A DNA stretch of 64,000 nt from Dactylosporangium sp. AC04546 (lineage in GTDB: Bacteria > Actinomycetota > Actinomycetes > Mycobacteriales > Micromonosporaceae): the NCBI RefSeq assembly GCF_022095675.1, contig NZ_JAHYSG010000057.1, positions 1-64,000 on the forward strand. The letters run 5' to 3'. The stretch's first letter is position 1. Every line of letters starts with the position of its first letter. The notes under the pieces are model-generated. The model was not told where the DNA came from and made no database searches. It was given only the letters and a program-made list of their open reading frames with translations. Positions 28,130 through 38,097 of this stretch are shown here, piece by piece. The position numbers and the translations under genes are program-made.

Positions 28130-29295
28130 ACCAGCTCCCCATTGAGCACGACGGTGGTCGTCAGCGGTACCCCCGGCCGGTAGGCCAGGTGCAGATGGGA
28201 CGGCGCGTCGAGCACGACCAGGTCGGCCCGCGCCCCGACGGTGAGGTGCCCGATGTCGTCGCGCCGCAGGGCGGCCGCCCCGCCGCGCGTCGCGGCCAGC
28301 ACGGCCTCGGCCGGCGTCATCGCCATCTCGCGGACGGCGAGCGCGATGCAGAACGGCATCGAGGTCGTATACGACGAGCCCGGGTTGCAGTCGGTGGCGA
28401 GCGCGACCGTGGCGCCCGCGTCGAGCAGCGCCCGCGCCGGCGGATACGGCGACCGGGTGGAGAACTCCGCCCCGGGCAGCAGCGTGGCGACGGTGGACGA
28501 GCCGGCCAGGGCGTCGATGTCGGCGCGGCTCAGGTGGGTGCAGTGGTCGGCCGAGGCCGCGTTCAGCTCGACGGCGAGCCGCACCCCGGGCCCCTCCGTC
28601 AGCTGGTTGGCGTGGATGCGCACCCCGAGCCCGGCGTCGGCGCCGACGGTGAGGATCGCCCGGGAGTGATCGGCGTCGAACGCCCCCCGCTCGCAGAACA
28701 CGTCGATCCACCGGGCGCCGGCCGCCCGGGCCGCCGTCAGCATCGGCCCGCAGACCAGGCTCACGTAGTCGTCGGTCCGGTCCGCATACTCACCCGGCAC
28801 CACGTGCGCACCCAGGAACGTCGTCTCGGCGCTGAACTCCCGCGCGACCCGCAGCGAGCGGGCCTCGTCGGCCACGGTCAGCCCGTATCCCGACTTGATC
28901 TCCATCGTGGTCGTGCCCTGCCGCAGCGCCTCGCCCCGCAGCCGGGCCACGTTGGTGCGCAGCTGCTCGTCGCTCGCCGCCCGGGTGGCGCCGACGGTCG
29001 TGCGGATGCCCCCGCCCGTGTAGGGCTGGCCGGCCATCCGTGCCGCGAACTCCGCCGCCCGGTCCCCGGCGAACACCGGGTGGGCATGGCTGTCGACGAA
29101 CCCGGGCAGCACCGCGCCGCCCCCGGCGTCGACCCGCGCGTCGGCCGCCGGAGCGTCCGCGGCCCGGCCGATCCACTCGACCCGCCGCTCGTCGACGACC
29201 AGCGCCGCGTTGCGCCGGATGCCGAGCGGACCCTCGCCCCAGACCGGGTTCCCGGTGACCAGCTCACCGATGTTGGTGATGAGCAGCGACCTCAT
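28126..29295 (-). CDS. hutI: Imidazolonepropionase
   Basis: A 389-residue amidohydrolase opening the imidazolone ring in step three of histidine breakdown. Metal ligands are in [12 protein letters not shown] (about 65-75), HANQLTEG (about 235), SADHCTHL and [18 protein letters not shown] overlap with hutF upstream and TTGA overlap with hutH downstream make translation continuous. Confidence 0.96.
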   Translation of the reverse strand: MRSLLITNIGELVTGNPVWGEGPLGIRRNAALVVDERRVEWIGRAADAPAADARVDAGGGAVLPGFVDSHAHPVFAGDRAAEFAARMAGQPYTGGGIRTTVGATRAASDEQLRTNVARLRGEALRQGTTTMEIKSGYGLTVADEARSLRVAREFSAETTFLGAHVVPGEYADRTDDYVSLVCGPMLTAARAAGARWIDVFCERGAFDADHSRAILTVGADAGLGVRIHANQLTEGPGVRLAVELNAASADHCTHLSRADIDALAGSSTVATLLPGAEFSTRSPYPPARALLDAGATVALATDCNPGSSYTTSMPFCIALAVREMAMTPAEAVLAATRGGAAALRRDDIGHLTVGARADLVVLDAPSHLHLAYRPGVPLTTTVVLNGELV

Positions 29296-30617
29296 CGGAT
29301 CGCCTCCACCAGGGCGCGGCCGATGTCGGGCAGTGCGGTGTGGACGCCGTCGCGGACCACGGCGCGCCCGTCGGCCACGACGTGCCGGACGTCGGCGGCG
29401 GCCGCGACGAACGCGATCGCGTCCAGCTCGGCGCCCGCGGTGCGGCGCGAGTCGAGGGCCACCGTCACGAGGTCGGCCCGGGCTCCGGGGGTGATGCTGC
29501 CGGCGTCGGGCCAGCCGAGCGACGCGTGGCCGGCCATGGTCGCCGCGTCGAGCAGCTCGGCGCCGGTGAAGTGCCCGCGGTGCTCGGTGTGCAGCCGCTC
29601 GTGCATCTCGACACCCCGGGCCTCCTCGAACAGGTCGACCACCGCGTGGCTGTCGCTGCCGAGGCTGAGCGGGCTGCCCGCGTCGACGAGCGCCCGCGCG
29701 TGGCCGATCCCGTCGGCGAGGTCCCGCTCGGTCGTCGGGCAGAAGCACACCCCGGTGCCCGTGTCACCGAGCTCGCTGCGATCGGTGTCGGTGAGGTGTG
29801 TGGCGTGCACGGCCGTGACCCGCTCGCCGAGCAGGCCGCGGTCGGCGAGCAGCTCCGTCGGCGTGCAGCCGTGCCGGGCATGACAGGCCTCGTTCTCCGC
29901 CCGCTGCTCGGACAGGTGCAGGTGGGTCGGCAGGCCCTCGGTCCGTGTCGCGAACACGCCCAGCACGTCCGCCGGCACCGCCCGCACGCTGTGCGCCGCC
30001 GCCCCGACCCGGGCGTGCGGGCCGGCCTTCAGCCGCTCGAAGCGGTCGGACCAGGCGTCGAGGGAGCCGTCGCCGAAGCGCAGCTGCACACCTTCGAGCG
30101 GCCGGCCGTCGACGCCCGCCGTCAGGTACAACGTGTCGAGCAGCGTGATCCGGATCCCCACGTCGGCGGCCGCGGCGAGCAGCGCCTGACCCATGGCGTT
30201 CGGGTCGTCGTACGGCCGGCCGCCCGGCCCGTGGTGCAGGTAGTGGAACTCGCCCACGCACGTGATGCCGGCGAGCGCCATCTCGGCATACACCGCCCGC
30301 GCCAGTGCGTAGTAGGAATCTGGGTCGAGGGCGGACGCGACGGAGTACATCTGCTGCCGCCAGGTCCAGAACGTGCCCCGGCCGTGCTGTGTGCGCCCGC
30401 GGAGGGCCCGGTGGAAGGCGTGCGAGTGGGCGTTGGCGAGGCCGGGCAGGGTCAGCCCGGGCAGCCGGACCGCGCCCTCGGCCGCGCCCACCGGGGTGTT
30501 CGGCGTCACCGCGGTGAACCGGCCGCCGGCGATCTCCACCAGCACGTCGTCGGCGGCGCCGGTGGGCAGCCAGGCGTGCGCGCAGTGGTAGCGCGTCACG
30601 GGCGGGTTCACTGACAT
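29292..30617 (-). CDS. hutF: Formimidoylglutamate deiminase
   Basis: A 441-residue amidohydrolase removing ammonia from N-formimino-glutamate to give N-formylglutamate. [13 protein letters not shown] (about 62-74), [22 protein letters not shown] and [16 protein letters not shown] carry the metal and substrate residues. Its presence means the pathway runs through formylglutamate rather than direct HutG-type formiminoglutamase. The start overlaps the end of the amidohydrolase gene by ten bases. Confidence 0.94.
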   Translation of the reverse strand: MSVNPPVTRYHCAHAWLPTGAADDVLVEIAGGRFTAVTPNTPVGAAEGAVRLPGLTLPGLANAHSHAFHRALRGRTQHGRGTFWTWRQQMYSVASALDPDSYYALARAVYAEMALAGITCVGEFHYLHHGPGGRPYDDPNAMGQALLAAAADVGIRITLLDTLYLTAGVDGRPLEGVQLRFGDGSLDAWSDRFERLKAGPHARVGAAAHSVRAVPADVLGVFATRTEGLPTHLHLSEQRAENEACHARHGCTPTELLADRGLLGERVTAVHATHLTDTDRSELGDTGTGVCFCPTTERDLADGIGHARALVDAGSPLSLGSDSHAVVDLFEEARGVEMHERLHTEHRGHFTGAELLDAATMAGHASLGWPDAGSITPGARADLVTVALDSRRTAGAELDAIAFVAAAADVRHVVADGRAVVRDGVHTALPDIGRALVEAIR

Positions 30618-31812
30618 AGCCGTGCCAGCAGGTCGGTGAGCCGCTCCACACCGACGGCACAGTCGGCGGCGGACGCGGACTCCTGCGGGGCGTGGGACAC
30701 ACCGGTAGGGTTTCGCACGAACAGCATCGCGGTGTCGACGTGGCCGGCGAGCACCCCGGCATCGTGCCCGGCCCCGGTCGGCAGCACCGGGGCACCGAGC
30801 TCCTTGGCGGCCAGGCGGCTCACGTCGCCGGCGAACTCGACCTCGCCGGTCACCGACTCGGCCGCCATCGCCACCCGGGTGCCGTCGAGCCGGGCCCGCT
30901 GCTCGGCACGCTGGTGGATGGTCTCGACGAGCCGCTCCAGCGTCATCTCGTCGGCGGCCCGGGCGTCGAGCCAGGCCGAGGCCCGCGCCGCGATCGCGTT
31001 TGTGGCGTTGGGCGCCACGTTGACCCGGCCGACGGTGGCGTGCGCGCCGTTCGCCCGGGCGACCTCGTCGGCGGCGAGGACGGTGTGGGCGAGCGTCAGC
31101 ATCGGGTCGTGCCGGTCCGACATGCGGGTGGTGCCGGCGTGGTTGCCCTCGCCGGAGAAGTCGAAGCGATAGCGCCCGTGCGGCCAGATCGCGCTGGCCA
31201 CGCCGACCGGCGCGCCGACGTGGTCGAGCGCCCGGCCCTGCTCGATGTGCAGCTCGACGAACGCCGCCATGCGGTTGAGCCGCTCATGGTCAGGCCCGGC
31301 GCGGTCGGGGTCGAGCCCGGCGCGGCTCATCGCCTCGGCGAGGAACGTCCCGTCGCGGTCGCGCAGCCGCAGCGCCTTCGCCGGGTCGAACGCACCGGTC
31401 ATCAGCCGCGATCCCAGGCACGGCACGCCGAACCGGGCGCCCTCCTCCTCGGTGAACACGACCACCGCGAGCGGCCGGGCGGGCGTGACCCCGCGCTCGC
31501 GGAGCCGGTCGACCGCTAGCAGGCCGGACACCACACCGAGCGGCCCGTCGTAGCCGCCGCCGTGCGGCACCGAGTCGAGGTGGCTGCCGGTGACGACCGC
31601 CCCGTCCCCCTCGGGCTCGCCCCACCAGGCCCACAGGTTGCCGTTGCGGTCGATCTCCACCTCAAGGTCGCGGTCGAGTGCCTCCTCGACGAACCACTCG
31701 CGGCACACCAGGTCGGCGTCGGTCCACGAGTGGCGCAGGTAGCCCCCGTCGCCGCCCGCCCGCCCGATCGGGGTCAGCGAGCTCCACAGCGCGGCGAACC
31801 GCTCGGCGGTCA

Positions 31813-31816
<4 letters not shown>
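30608..31816 (-). CDS. M20 amidohydrolase of the hut operon
   Basis: A 402-residue M20 family dinuclear metal amidohydrolase of the allantoate amidohydrolase/N-carbamoyl amino acid hydrolase group. Metal residues are in [15 protein letters not shown] (about 77-91), [10 protein letters not shown] (about 119), HIEQGRALD and [12 protein letters not shown]. Its position between hutU and hutF suggests it hydrolyses N-formylglutamate to glutamate and formate, the missing last step; no hutG is present. ATGA overlap with hutU. Confidence 0.88.
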
Positions 31817-33462
<1,646 letters not shown>

Positions 33463-33474
33463 GGAACTCCTCGG

Positions 33475-34338
33475 TTAGGGCAGGAAAACCTGGCGGGTGG
33501 CGGCGGATCGCTCGAAGGCCTCGAGTCGCGCCTGGGTCTCGGTGGGGGCTGCGTCGCACATCGCCTGTAACAGCACGGTGACCATCGCCGACGGGGCGGT
33601 GTGCAGGTCGAACACCAGCCGCGAGCCCACCGCGGCCGGCAGGACCAGGTCGGACTCGGCGGCGGCGGGGCTGACCGGCGAGTCGGTCACCGTCACCACG
33701 CGCAGGCCGGCCGCGCGTGCCTCGCGCAGCGCGTCGACCGCCTCACGTGGATAGCGGGGCAGCACAAACGCCAGCATCGCAACTGCGCCCGCGGCGCGGG
33801 CCTGATCCAGCCGATCCGCGAGCAGGCTGCCCTGCTCCTGCACCAGGCGCACGTCGGGGTGGACCTTCGCCGCGAAGTAGCTGAACGAGCTCGCCAGGGC
33901 CGCCGCGGCGCGGATGCCGAAGACGGGCAGCGGGCGGCTCTCGACGAGCAGCCGGCCGGCCTCGGCCAGCGGTGCCGGGTCACGCAGGGTGTCGGACAGT
34001 CGCTGCAGGTTGGCGATCTCGGTGGCCAGCGCCTGCTGGAACTGGTTGCCGGAGCCGGTTTCCGGGTCTTCGTCCACTGTGGATGGATTGTGCTGATAAC
34101 CGTCGAAGACGACCCGCAGCCGGTCGCGCAGCGCCGGATAGCCGTCGAACCCGAGGGCCGTGGCGAAGCGGGTGACGGACGGCTGGCTGACGCCGGCCAG
34201 CGCGGCGACGTCGCCGCTGGAGAGATAACCGGCCCGGTTGGCGTGATCGACCAGGCAGCGCGCGATGCGCCGCTGTGCGGGGGTCAGCCGCTGCCCGTCG
34301 AACAGCTCCAGCACCCGCTGGGCCGGGGAGGTCGTCAT
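33475..34338 (-). CDS. RpiR/MurR-family regulator of the hut operon
   Basis: A 287-residue regulator: N-terminal RpiR helix-turn-helix (SSGDVAALAGVSQPSVTRFATALGF, about 40-65) and a C-terminal SIS sugar/metabolite-binding domain (about 125-270). It is the first gene of the hut operon, 12 bases before hutU, so it probably controls histidine use in response to a pathway intermediate. GGAGG lies 14 bases before ATG 34338, a long spacer. Confidence 0.9.
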   Translation of the reverse strand: MTTSPAQRVLELFDGQRLTPAQRRIARCLVDHANRAGYLSSGDVAALAGVSQPSVTRFATALGFDGYPALRDRLRVVFDGYQHNPSTVDEDPETGSGNQFQQALATEIANLQRLSDTLRDPAPLAEAGRLLVESRPLPVFGIRAAAALASSFSYFAAKVHPDVRLVQEQGSLLADRLDQARAAGAVAMLAFVLPRYPREAVDALREARAAGLRVVTVTDSPVSPAAAESDLVLPAAVGSRLVFDLHTAPSAMVTVLLQAMCDAAPTETQARLEAFERSAATRQVFLP

Positions 34339-34433
34339 GGGTCGACTGTATGCCTCCTTTCAGATTTGCGTCAACTGCATGGAGTCATTCAGAATGGTGG
34401 CCGGAAGGGGGGACCTCATGGGACGCTCGGGAC

Positions 34434-35237
34434 GTGCGGTTGACCTACCTGGCGACATATCCGATCAAGAGCTGCTACCGGGTCGAGGCCGATACGGCCG
34501 AGGTGGAGCCGTGGGGGCTGGCCGGCGACCGGCGGTGGCTCGTCGTCGACGACGACCGCAAGCTCGTCACGCAGCGGGAGTGGCCGCGGATGGGGCGGGT
34601 GCGGCCGGTGCCGACCCCGCGCGGCCTGCTGCTCCGGGCGCACGGCCGGGCCGACCTGGAGGTGCCGTTCCCGTCCGGGACGGCACGGGACGTCAAGCAC
34701 TTCAGTCTGTGGATCGCAGCCACGCCGGCCGGCGACGAGGTGGATCGCTGGGTGTCGGAGGTGGTCGAGCGCCCGGTGCATCTGGTGCACCTGGACGACC
34801 CGACGCGCAGGCCGGTCGAGCCGGAGTTCAGCGAGCCGGGCGACCGGGTGAGCTTCGCCGACGGGTTTCCCCTGCTGCTGACGAACGCGGCCTCGCTGGA
34901 CGCGGTCAACGACTGGCTCGTCGAGGGTGGCGACGAGCCGGTGGCGATGACGCGCTTCCGGCCGAATGTCGTGGTGAGCGGCGCACCGGCGTGGGCGGAG
35001 GACGGCTGGGTCGGCCGGCGGATCGTCGTCGGCGACGTGAGGTTCCGCGTGCCGAAGGCGTGCAGCCGGTGCGTGCTCACGACCATCGACCCGGAGACGG
35101 GCGAGAAGGGGCACCAGCCCTTGCGGGTGCTCGGGCAGCGCCGGCGGTTCCCGCAGGGGCTGCTGTTCGGGGTCAACCTGATCCCCGACATGCGGGGCAA
35201 GGTCGCCATCGGCGACGAGGTGCTGGTCCAGGATTAG
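34434..35237 (+). CDS. MOSC domain protein, mARC-like
   Basis: A 267-residue protein with the N-terminal MOSC beta-barrel (LATYPIKSCYR, GLAGDRRWLVVD) and the C-terminal MOSC domain bearing the candidate molybdenum-cofactor cysteine in PKACSRCVLTTIDPETGEK (about 205-223). Relatives such as YcbX and mARC reduce N-hydroxylated compounds. GTG 34434 is the only good in-frame start; an ATG at 34418 with a better GGGGGG region is out of frame. Confidence 0.85.
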   Translation: MRLTYLATYPIKSCYRVEADTAEVEPWGLAGDRRWLVVDDDRKLVTQREWPRMGRVRPVPTPRGLLLRAHGRADLEVPFPSGTARDVKHFSLWIAATPAGDEVDRWVSEVVERPVHLVHLDDPTRRPVEPEFSEPGDRVSFADGFPLLLTNAASLDAVNDWLVEGGDEPVAMTRFRPNVVVSGAPAWAEDGWVGRRIVVGDVRFRVPKACSRCVLTTIDPETGEKGHQPLRVLGQRRRFPQGLLFGVNLIPDMRGKVAIGDEVLVQD

Positions 35238-35331
35238 GCCGAATTTCGGACGGCCGGGCCGCCGGTGCGAAAGCGGTGCGAAAAGCGGAATAACGCGTCG
35301 CGGGCGGCGGAGGCCGCGTCATGATCAACGG

Positions 35332-36090
35332 GTGACGCCCTTGCGGGTCCGGCCCCACCTCGCCGAGATCCTGGATCGGACCCACCACGTGATCGTGACG
35401 TTCAGCGTGCTGGGCAATCTGCTGCCTGTGCCGGGAGCGGTGGCCCAGCGCATCCGCGCGATGCTCATGGAGTCCGGGCATCGGATGTCGATCCTGGTCA
35501 GCACGAGCGACAACCCGTTCGACATGCTCGGCGAGGCGTGCCGCCTGTCCGAGGAGCTGGGCCGCCGGGCCGAGCAGATCGTCCACGACGCCGAGCTCGA
35601 GGCCGCTGACCGGGTGCCGGTCACCGCGGGCGCCGGAGAGCTGCTGGAGGCGTGCCAGGCGACGGGGCGGACGGTCGCGGTGTACGCGCCGCACAGCGAG
35701 TCGGCCGTGGGGCGCTGCCTGCACCGGCTCGGGCTGCGCAGTCTCGTCGGGCCAGCACTCGGGCGGGGGTTCGCGATGCGAAACCCGGGGGTGATACGAA
35801 ACCTGGAGGTGATGCGGAACCCGGAGGTGATGCGGAACCCGGGGGCGCGGACGATGGCGCCCGCGCTGGAGGCGATCGGGGTCGCCGCCGAGGACACGGC
35901 GGTGGTGTGCGCGACGTTCGCGGCGATGTCGGCGACCCAGCGCGCCGGCGCGCACGCCGTCGGCGTGGAGCGCATCCGCGAGCCGCGCAAGGTGCTGCAC
36001 GGCGGCGAGGGCCGCAACGCGGTGGTGCGGTCGCTGACGGCGCTGGCCGAGGCGATCAAGGAGTGCGGCCCACCGCCGGGCGCCCGCTGA
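35332..36090 (+). CDS. Degenerate HAD-like protein
   Basis: A 252-residue protein with the overall HAD hydrolase layout, but the nucleophile motif expected in the first strand (a FDxDG-type sequence) reads VTFSVLGN here, so the catalytic aspartates are missing. The conserved cap and C-terminal parts (GAGELLEACQATGRTVAVYAPHSESAV, VGVERIREPRKVLHGG) remain. An 18-base tandem repeat is inserted near residue 150-173, and the 3' end is duplicated downstream. Likely catalytically inactive or repurposed; substrate unknown. Confidence 0.7.
   Translation: MTPLRVRPHLAEILDRTHHVIVTFSVLGNLLPVPGAVAQRIRAMLMESGHRMSILVSTSDNPFDMLGEACRLSEELGRRAEQIVHDAELEAADRVPVTAGAGELLEACQATGRTVAVYAPHSESAVGRCLHRLGLRSLVGPALGRGFAMRNPGVIRNLEVMRNPEVMRNPGARTMAPALEAIGVAAEDTAVVCATFAAMSATQRAGAHAVGVERIREPRKVLHGGEGRNAVVRSLTALAEAIKECGPPPGAR
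35779..35850 (+). repeat. Four 18-bp tandem units inside HAD-like gene
   Basis: Four diverged copies of CGGAACCCGGAGGTGATG, each adding six residues (RNPGVI, RNLEVM, RNPEVM, RNPGAR) and keeping frame. Confidence 0.85.
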
Positions 36091-36138
36091 CGGCGCTGGC
36101 CGAGGCGATCGAGGAGTACGGGCCACCGCCGGGCGCCC
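36033..36138 (+). repeat. 53-bp tandem duplication at gene end
   Basis: Copy 1 (36033-36085) encodes the last residues of the HAD-like protein. Copy 2 (36086-36138) begins in its stop region and differs by three substitutions. The second copy lies outside the reading frame. Confidence 0.9.
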
Positions 36139-36313
36139 GCTGACCCGCTCGCCGGGGCCGGCGCGAGTCCGTGGTGGACAGTTGGGGTGACCGGTTTCCG
36201 GCAGTCGGTGACGCGCGGGTGTCCCGGCTGGTCATCCGGGTTGCCGCCGGGTGAGTTGTCGGCAGTGTGGTCGGTCACGGCATTGCGTGACAGCGCGGAT
36301 ACCGCGCCTCTGG

Positions 36314-36319
36314 TAGAAC
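36314..36319 (+). promoter_or_regulatory. -10 box TAGAAC, leaderless
   Basis: TAGAAC with a seven-base spacer before GTG 36327. Confidence 0.4.
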
Positions 36320-36326
36320 AACGCGC

Positions 36327-36818
36327 GTGTCATTTCTGCTGTGGTCCGGGCGGGCCATCGGGTATCGGCGGGCGGCCGCCGGTGCGGCGGTGGCCCTGGG
36401 GTGCTTCGTGGGCGGGTACCTGGTCGTGCCCGAGCGCGCCCTTGAGCAGCCCAAGTGGCTGCTCCTGAGCGCGGCGCTGTTCCTCGTGGGGCTCGCGGCG
36501 TCCGGCTGGGCGGCGGCGATGGCGCATGTCGGGGTGCAGATCAGCATGTACAACGTGCGGATCCGCCACGGGCTGCTGCCCATGCCGCCGATCTCGGTGC
36601 CGCTGCGGATGATCGGGGAGCTGCGCTCCGTCGACGTGCAGTCCAGCATCGGGCAGCGGTGGGGGTGGACCTGGGTGCCCGGCCGTGGGCGGGCCGTCAT
36701 CGTGCGGTCCGGGCCGGCGCTCGTCTTCGACTTCGGCGGGCGGCAGTTCATGGTGAGCGTCGACGATCCCGAGGACGCCATCGCGGCGCTGGGAAGAGTC
36801 CGGGCCACCGCCCGCTGA
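36327..36818 (+). CDS. Two-helix membrane protein with PH-like C-terminus
   Basis: A 163-residue protein with two transmembrane helices (about 15-35 and 42-63) and a soluble C-terminal half of beta character (VRIRHGLLPMPPISVPLRMIGELRSVDV, RAVIVRSGPALVFDFGGRQFMVSV) that resembles the small PH-like domains of actinobacterial membrane proteins. Function unknown. A strong bidirectional hairpin follows its stop by 18 bases and separates it from the convergent tRNA-like locus. Confidence 0.75.
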   Translation: MSFLLWSGRAIGYRRAAAGAAVALGCFVGGYLVVPERALEQPKWLLLSAALFLVGLAASGWAAAMAHVGVQISMYNVRIRHGLLPMPPISVPLRMIGELRSVDVQSSIGQRWGWTWVPGRGRAVIVRSGPALVFDFGGRQFMVSVDDPEDAIAALGRVRATAR

Positions 36819-36835
36819 GCACAGGAATTGGTGAA

Positions 36836-36862
36836 GCCCGGGGGAGTATCCATCCCCCGGGC
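36836..36862. terminator. Bidirectional terminator
   Basis: A 10-bp perfect stem GCCCGGGGGA / TCCCCCGGGC with a short loop, between the membrane-protein gene and the convergent tRNA-like RNAs. A further 7-bp hairpin (36868-36896) precedes it on the minus strand. Confidence 0.75.
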
Positions 36863-36902
36863 CTCGGCGTGCCGCCCAATTGCGCACACCGGCACGTTTG
36901 AA

Positions 36903-37004
36903 GGGCACGGGTCAGCTTCAGGGCGTCGCGCTCTTCGATTGAGCTATCGGCCCAGGAAAGAGGGCCGAGCGGGAGTTGAACCCGCAACCTCGACGACGGT
37001 GCCC
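36903..37004 (-). ncRNA. Circularly permuted tRNA-like RNA, copy B
   Basis: Read 5'-3' on the minus strand: closing helix GGGCAC (36999-37004, pairs 36903-36908); CGTCG (36991-36995), pairing CGACG (36924-36928) as an anticodon-type stem; V region AGGTT; T-arm GCGGG-TTCAACT-CCCGC (36969-36985); TCGGCCC (36962-36968); eight-base loop TCTTTCCT; GGGCCGA (36947-36953), its perfect acceptor partner; TA; D-arm GCTC-AATCGAA-GAGC; then CGACG. This is every tRNA arm, but with the 3' half first. No upstream copy of the 5' half exists. Joining at the anticodon-side internal loop plus cutting the TTTCC loop would give a normal cloverleaf. Confidence 0.7.
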
Positions 37005-37039
37005 GCGCTCGGTCGATCCGGTGTTCGGCGGCGAATGCT

Positions 37040-37188
37040 CAGACTGGAGCGAGAAGTTGAGTTTGTGTCTCGGCTCTCGCGGCTGCCTCTTCCCCTTGGG
37101 CTACGCCGTCACGGAAATGGCGGCGGGAGGATTCGAACCTCCACTGACACCGCGCGGACCTGTCAAACTGAGCCTCAGGTTCAGTCTG
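37040..37188 (-). ncRNA. Circularly permuted tRNA-like RNA, copy A
   Basis: Same order as copy B with unrelated stems: stem GCGGT (37149-37153) pairing GCCGC (37079-37083) with one G-U; V region; T-arm GGAGG-TTCGAAT-CCTCC (37126-37142); CGCCGCC (37119-37125); eight-base loop ATTTCCGT; GACGGCG (37104-37110), pairing the acceptor with one mismatch; TA; D-arm GCCC...AGGC; GCCGC. Outer helices AGTTTG/CAAACT (37164-37169 with 37060-37065) and CAGACTG/CAGTCTG (37182-37188 with 37040-37046) close it. A GGCGGCG upstream (37199-37205) could pair the acceptor perfectly, but no D or anticodon arm fits in that order. Confidence 0.65.
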
Positions 37189-37217
37189 CGCTCCTTGCGC
37201 GCCGCCAATCCTAATCG

Positions 37218-37949
37218 CTACCCGAACAGGAAGCGAAACACTTTCTCGCCGGTCTCCTGACTGACCACCTCGGCACCGTTGGCCTCCTCGCGGGCGAACT
37301 TCACCGCTGCCTGGAGCTTCTCGACGCGCTCGACGAGCTCGTTGACGCGCTTGGCGGGCAGCGCGCCGGAGAACTTCACGGTCTTCCAGTAGCCGATGAC
37401 GACGTCCTCGTAGTAGACCTCGACCTGCGCCGGGTGCTTCTCCGTCGCCTCGGCCTTCACGTGGTTGCGCGGGATCTTCTTCGTGCGCGTCGTCTGGGTC
37501 GGCTCGGTGGCGTAGCAGTCGGCGGACGCGTCGTAGGCCCAGGTCTCGGCGGCGTCGAGCACCGGCAGCTTGCGCACGAACGTCAGCAGGTCGACCAGCT
37601 GCTTCTCCAGGAACAGCAGGTAGGACACCGGCACGTCGCGCAGCAGCGGCTCACCGTCGACCACCACGTCGGCGCGGGCGGCGCAGTTGGTCCAGTCCTT
37701 GGTCGCGGTCACGTCGAACAGCCGGGTGAGGATGGTCGCCGTCTGGCGCAGCACCTCGTCGGCCTTCACCTGGACGCGGGTCGACTCGGGCGGCAGCTGC
37801 TCGCCCTCCTCGTCCTTCGGACGGTACGTGCGCGAGATGCCGGCCAGCAGCGCCGGCTTCTGCAGGACGTGGTGGGCGTCGGTGAGCTCCTGGAAGGAAC
37901 GGGACTTGACGCCCTTCTCCACCGCGATGATCTGATTCAGCTTCGTCAT
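37218..37949 (-). CDS. DUF7873-like protein in tRNA-like operon
   Basis: A 243-residue soluble protein recalled from many actinobacterial genomes (start MTKLNQIIAVEKGVKSRSFQELTDAHH; internal TRVQVKADEVLRQTATILTRLFDVTATKDWTNC; RTKKIPRNHVKAEATEKHPAQVEVYYEDVVIGYWKTVKFSGALP). The C-terminus is helical. No catalytic motif is recognised and its role is unknown to me. It lies 53 bases after the class I UAG tRNA and 30 bases before permuted RNA A, all on one strand, which makes an RNA-related role worth testing. The ATG lacks a strong Shine-Dalgarno. Confidence 0.8.
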   Translation of the reverse strand: MTKLNQIIAVEKGVKSRSFQELTDAHHVLQKPALLAGISRTYRPKDEEGEQLPPESTRVQVKADEVLRQTATILTRLFDVTATKDWTNCAARADVVVDGEPLLRDVPVSYLLFLEKQLVDLLTFVRKLPVLDAAETWAYDASADCYATEPTQTTRTKKIPRNHVKAEATEKHPAQVEVYYEDVVIGYWKTVKFSGALPAKRVNELVERVEKLQAAVKFAREEANGAEVVSQETGEKVFRFLFG

Positions 37950-38001
37950 AATGCGCCCGAGTGTACGAGCGCGATGCGCGCCGAAAACAGCCAATAACGT
38001 G

Positions 38002-38074
38002 TGGGGCCGGTGAGAGTCGAACTCACACTGGCACGGACCTAAACCGTGTGCCTCTGCCATTGGGCTACGGCCCC
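38002..38074 (-). tRNA. Class I tRNA with anticodon UAG
   Basis: A complete cloverleaf: acceptor GGGGCCG/CGGCCCC with A73, D-arm GCCC-AATGGCAG-AGGC, anticodon stem CACGG/CCGTG with loop TTTAGGT (anticodon UAG, reading CUA), V region CCAGT of only five bases, T-arm GTGAG-TTCGACT-CTCAC. CCA is not encoded. Bacterial tRNA-Leu is normally class II with a long variable arm, so this short-arm form is atypical and its amino acid identity is uncertain. TACAGT at 38091-38096 may be its -10 box. Confidence 0.85.
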
Positions 38075-38097
38075 TGCAACCGAGACACACACTGTAC

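Noticed and set aside
34418..34440. An ATG at 34418 with a better purine-rich leader for the MOSC gene
   Set aside because: It is out of frame with the MOSC domain; the in-frame GTG at 34434 is used.
36903..37188. Permuted tmRNA
   Set aside because: tmRNA lacks the D-stem and anticodon-type stem seen here and needs a tag frame and pseudoknots. The elements are also only about 100-150 bases.
37126..37205. A normal-order tRNA using GGCGGCG at 37199-37205 as the acceptor partner
   Set aside because: The acceptor would pair 7/7, but no D-arm or anticodon arm with a seven-base loop can be formed in that order, whereas the permuted order gives all arms.
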